From Nitrospinota bacterium (GTDB taxonomy: Bacteria > Nitrospinota_A > UBA7883 > JACRLM01): 64,000 bases of DNA. The stretch lies in the NCBI GenBank assembly GCA_016208975.1, contig JACQXA010000004.1:428501-492500 (forward strand), read 5' to 3'. The position numbers were made by a program, and so were the translations under genes. Positions 61,765 through 64,000 of the stretch are shown piece after piece. The notes below the pieces were generated by a model. That model was not told the DNA's origin. It did not search any database and was given only the letters and a program-made list of their open reading frames with translations. Position 1 is the stretch's first letter. Each line of letters begins with the position of its first letter.

Positions 61765-61852
61765 ACTGTCTCCTTTTTAACGCTAAAGCCGGTAGCCCGG
61801 AAGTAGGATTATATACCTTTAGTTTTTATACAACGTTTACTGCATACAAATC

Positions 61853-61881
61853 TTGACTTTACTTGATATGAAGCCAATACT
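61853..61881 (+). promoter_or_regulatory. Promoter of the small exported helical protein
   Basis: TTGACT (61853-61858), 17-bp spacer, AATACT (61876-61881). The predicted start is near 61888, about 85 nt before ATG 61972. Confidence 0.5.
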
Positions 61882-61971
61882 CATTCCAAACGGGTAATGG
61901 CGGTATTTGGCGGTTATGTGATTTAAACCAGAGCCGTTCCTACCCAAAACTAAACTTCTTGGGGGGATATC

Positions 61972-62382
61972 ATGTTTAACAAACGTTCCATCGGCATTAC
62001 AGCTCTGCTTTTTGTATTTACCATATTTTCCGCGAACGCGGGCGAGTTTGGAGATTTGAAGAAAAAGGTGAACGACGCCAGGGAAGCCTTCGTAACGTTA
62101 CTTAAGAACAAGGACAAGAGGGGAGCCGACCAGCAAAAGCTTGTCAAAGACACGGCGGATGCGGTCAGCGCGGCTCTTGCCAAGATGAAATCCCCCGCGG
62201 GCAAAGACGCGCAGTTCAAGGAGCTTTCGGACACCTGGGCCGCTTTCAAAAAGACCCGCGAGGATGAACTGGTGCCGATGGTGCTGGCCGGCAAGCAGGA
62301 AGACGCGGAAAAACTGGCCGGCGGGATCCAGAAAGAGAGACTTGGCAAAGTAAACGCCCTTTGCGACGAGCTGGACAAGTAG
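61972..62382 (+). CDS. Exported all-helical protein of unknown function
   Basis: A 136-residue protein with a signal peptide (MFNKRSIGITALLFVFTIFSANA) and a mature part that is almost entirely amphipathic helix (FGDLKKKVNDAREAFVTLL, ELSDTWAAFKKTREDELVP, LAGGIQKERLGKVNALCDELD), like a four-helix-bundle sensor or cytochrome c'-type bundle without a haem motif. GGGGGG precedes the ATG. A clear promoter and a strong terminator mark it as a single-gene unit, possibly abundant. Confidence 0.75.
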   Translation: MFNKRSIGITALLFVFTIFSANAGEFGDLKKKVNDAREAFVTLLKNKDKRGADQQKLVKDTADAVSAALAKMKSPAGKDAQFKELSDTWAAFKKTREDELVPMVLAGKQEDAEKLAGGIQKERLGKVNALCDELDK

Positions 62383-62404
62383 CCTAGAGTTGCTATTGGC
62401 GTGA

Positions 62405-62451
62405 ACAAAAAAGCCCCGATCTCATTTCTGAAATCGGGGCTTTATATTTTT
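62405..62451 (+). terminator. Strong intrinsic terminator
   Basis: AAAGCCCCGAT (62410-62420) pairs perfectly with ATCGGGGCTTT (62433-62443), an 11-bp stem with a 12-nt loop, followed by ATATTTTT. It ends the exported-helical-protein transcript, 23 bp after its stop. 62452-62615 shows no gene. Confidence 0.9.
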
Positions 62452-62615
62452 AATCCCGGCGGCGTTTATTGCCGTCATTTCACCGGCGTCGAGTCGGCGA
62501 AAAAGACGTTGTGGGCGGGATGCCCGCACTCCCAGGGGGAAGATAGCGCCAACACATCACCGAGCGAAAAAAGTCAAAAGTAAAGACCTGACCCCTTTCT
62601 TGTGACTGTTTATTG

Positions 62616-63761
62616 TCATTTTGCTTGTTCGACTTTAAGCACTAAATCAGACTTAACGTATCCAAACTTCGCTAATAGCATGTAGCAAATTTTTACGATT
62701 GACGTTGCGCTTTCATTAGTACCTACATAATAGCCCGATTCGCCAATGGGTTCAGGACTAAAGACATCAGCTTTTTCCTTGCTAAAATATTTTCGTTTAC
62801 GTCCGACAAGTTCCGTGCATTTATGGAAATCACTTTTTTGCATCTCATAAATTTTCTTGCTCGTTAACAATAAAAGTTGGTTATAATTCTTTGGACGGAA
62901 ACTTTGCCCGAATAATTCAATCTCAATAATTTTTTTATGCGCGTAATTAGATTCTCGATTAATATGAGAAATAGGAATTTCCATATGTTGTTTTTCAGGG
63001 CGTTTTGGTAAATTTGTACTGGGAACATCTTTTTGCGAGATTATTTCCGCCTTTGGTTCAGGCGCTTTAACTTCGTCGCTAATACTTGAATATTCTTTTA
63101 TTGCCTCCTTCGCCTCTTCACGATCAATTTCAAATCCCTTTTCACTGCAGATATCTATCAATGCCTGTACCCAGCTTTTATCGGGATCATCCTCTGCGAT
63201 TCGTTTGGCGATAGGAACAGAATCATCAACAGTTTTTTGCTTTTTGGTTAATTTAAGATAATTCTCTGCATATTCCCGCGCCTTTCCTGATGTTATTGCT
63301 TGCCTTGATAGAAAAGATAATATTGTGAGTTCAACATCTTCAATGCCATCCTTGCAAATATTCATAGTCCTAAAACATTTCTCACTAAACTCACCTCCAG
63401 TCTGGGAAAAGTAAAATCTCCACTCTTCCCCGTCTGTTATTATTGAAAAGGGTGCGGTATTGTTTCTGTTGTAATCCCTTAGTTGGCGCTCAGTTTCTTG
63501 TAACTTTGCCCTAATAGAACCAAGCGACTTTACTTCAATGAATGCGGTTGGTTCATTTGAATTGGCAAATATGGCTATATCTACTTTTGTTTTGTCCTCA
63601 TTTCGATTTGCGCTAAATTCTAAGTAAACTTCCGCCGGATCGAAAATATCCCACCCTGCTTTTTGCAATAACCGTAGAACAATTCCTATGCGAACATGTT
63701 CCTCGTTCTTATATGCCATTCTCTGACGTTTGGCAATAATGTCATCAATCATGGTTCTCAT
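62616..63761 (-). CDS. Orphan HsdR-N-type PD-(D/E)XK nuclease-like protein
   Basis: A 381-residue protein. Residues 1-120 are a type I restriction HsdR N-terminal (PD-(D/E)XK) domain: NEEHVRIGIVLRLLQKAGW, then catalytic D61 (KVDIAIF), E76 and K78 (AFIEVKS), and DYNRNNTAPFSIITDGEEWRFY. There is no helicase part. A helical linker follows, and the last 100 residues (FRPKNYNQLLLLTSKKIYEMQ and SGYYVGTNESATSIVKICYMLL) form an unrecognised conserved domain. AT-rich composition and the neighbouring IS end suggest a recently acquired gene. It could be a type IV restriction-like or other defence nuclease; orphan status makes this uncertain. Confidence 0.72.
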   Translation of the reverse strand: MRTMIDDIIAKRQRMAYKNEEHVRIGIVLRLLQKAGWDIFDPAEVYLEFSANRNEDKTKVDIAIFANSNEPTAFIEVKSLGSIRAKLQETERQLRDYNRNNTAPFSIITDGEEWRFYFSQTGGEFSEKCFRTMNICKDGIEDVELTILSFLSRQAITSGKAREYAENYLKLTKKQKTVDDSVPIAKRIAEDDPDKSWVQALIDICSEKGFEIDREEAKEAIKEYSSISDEVKAPEPKAEIISQKDVPSTNLPKRPEKQHMEIPISHINRESNYAHKKIIEIELFGQSFRPKNYNQLLLLTSKKIYEMQKSDFHKCTELVGRKRKYFSKEKADVFSPEPIGESGYYVGTNESATSIVKICYMLLAKFGYVKSDLVLKVEQAK

Positions 63762-63837
63762 TGTTTATCTCATGCAGTACATTAAGATTCGATGCGAATT
63801 TACTGTTTTGTTAAGCCTCTGTTTTTTTGTAGCACAT

Positions 63838-64000
63838 TGGACTGCGCCCCGTCAACTGGAGTGTTAATCGGCCAGTTTTAGTGTGACCTGTCCCAGCTCC
63901 TGTTTCCTGTCCTCGTCCCGCAATATAGCCTCAAACTCCTCCGGCGGCAAGTATCCTATGCCGGAATGCACCCGTTTCCTGTTGTACACCGTCTCGATGA
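63838..64000. mobile_element. IS3-family insertion sequence, right end (cut by window edge)
   Basis: TGGACTGCGCCCCGTC at 63838-63853 looks like the terminal inverted repeat of an IS3-type element (TGGACTG start). The transposase C-terminus ends 26 bp inside it. The rest, including the other inverted repeat and orfA, is outside. Confidence 0.8.
63864..64000 (-). CDS. IS3-family transposase OrfB, C-terminal end (partial)
   Basis: The last 45 codons to TAA at 63864-63866: ETVYNRKRVHSGIGYLPPEEFEA followed by a short charged tail. The YNRKRxHSxxGYxxPEEF stretch is the conserved end of the IS3 OrfB integrase core with the catalytic region's downstream motif. The start is beyond the window. Confidence 0.92.
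   Translation of the reverse strand, partial: IETVYNRKRVHSGIGYLPPEEFEAILRDEDRKQELGQVTLKLAD

Noticed and set aside
1-64000. CRISPR array
   Set aside because: No series of regularly spaced short repeats was seen; the only direct repeats are the 188-bp pair and the mraZ decamers.

Overview
The window comes from a Gram-negative (diderm) bacterium with fairly GC-rich DNA. It carries LolCD-type lipoprotein export genes, outer-membrane barrel proteins, a meso-DAP-type murE and a complete proteobacterial-order dcw cell-wall/division cluster. MglA/roadblock/PATAN proteins, a four-haem c554-type cytochrome, a DUF3391/HD-GYP protein and a sigma-54 response regulator point towards a deltaproteobacterial, Nitrospinota-like or related lineage. 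That placement is an inference from gene content; no marker search was possible.

Left part (1-8.4 kb, mostly minus strand): lolD (cut by the window edge), a DGK1/SEC59-like membrane kinase and lolC/E; a toxin-antitoxin pair whose toxin is split by an in-frame TAA; an HD hydrolase; a BON-domain periplasmic protein; a fold-III PLP decarboxylase; then an AT-rich two-gene island (radical SAM protein plus TcmP-like protein); then a DUF484 gene. From 8.36 to 26.08 kb a single minus-strand run holds mraZ-rsmH-ftsL-ftsI-murE-murF-mraY-murD-ftsW-murG-murC-murB-ddl-ftsQ-ftsA-ftsZ with very tight junctions. It is led by a sigma-70 promoter and three 10-bp direct repeats that look like MraZ operators.

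Middle (26.1-45 kb, mostly plus strand): an AT-rich divergent region, a XerC/D recombinase, argB, a BrnTA module bracketed by 188-bp direct repeats, palindromic hairpins, a HigBA module, tRNA-Val(CAC), two MFS transporters, a Vsr/C5-methyltransferase pair, a response regulator-porin-binding protein-histidine kinase locus, citrate synthase, a CDGSH protein and the decayed C-terminus of a porin.

From 45.05 to 53.3 kb a promoter-led plus-strand operon combines a TPR/roadblock protein, a small roadblock protein, an MglA-type GTPase fused to a SurA-N-like chaperone domain, a second roadblock protein, a polytopic TPR/zinc-ribbon membrane protein, a PATAN protein with a membrane anchor and a GspG-like tail, a MoaB/MogA-like enzyme, an ABC ATPase and a small exported protein. 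This is the best candidate in the window for an undescribed multi-protein machine, probably one that couples a polarity GTPase to the envelope.

Right part (53.3-64 kb): a methyltransferase and a DMT transporter, a second CDGSH protein, two tiny membrane proteins, coaX-birA, cytochrome c554-like, HD-GYP, cysteine desulfurase-DUF3343, a small exported helical protein with a strong terminator, then an AT-rich orphan HsdR-N-type nuclease next to the end of an IS3-family element cut by the window edge.
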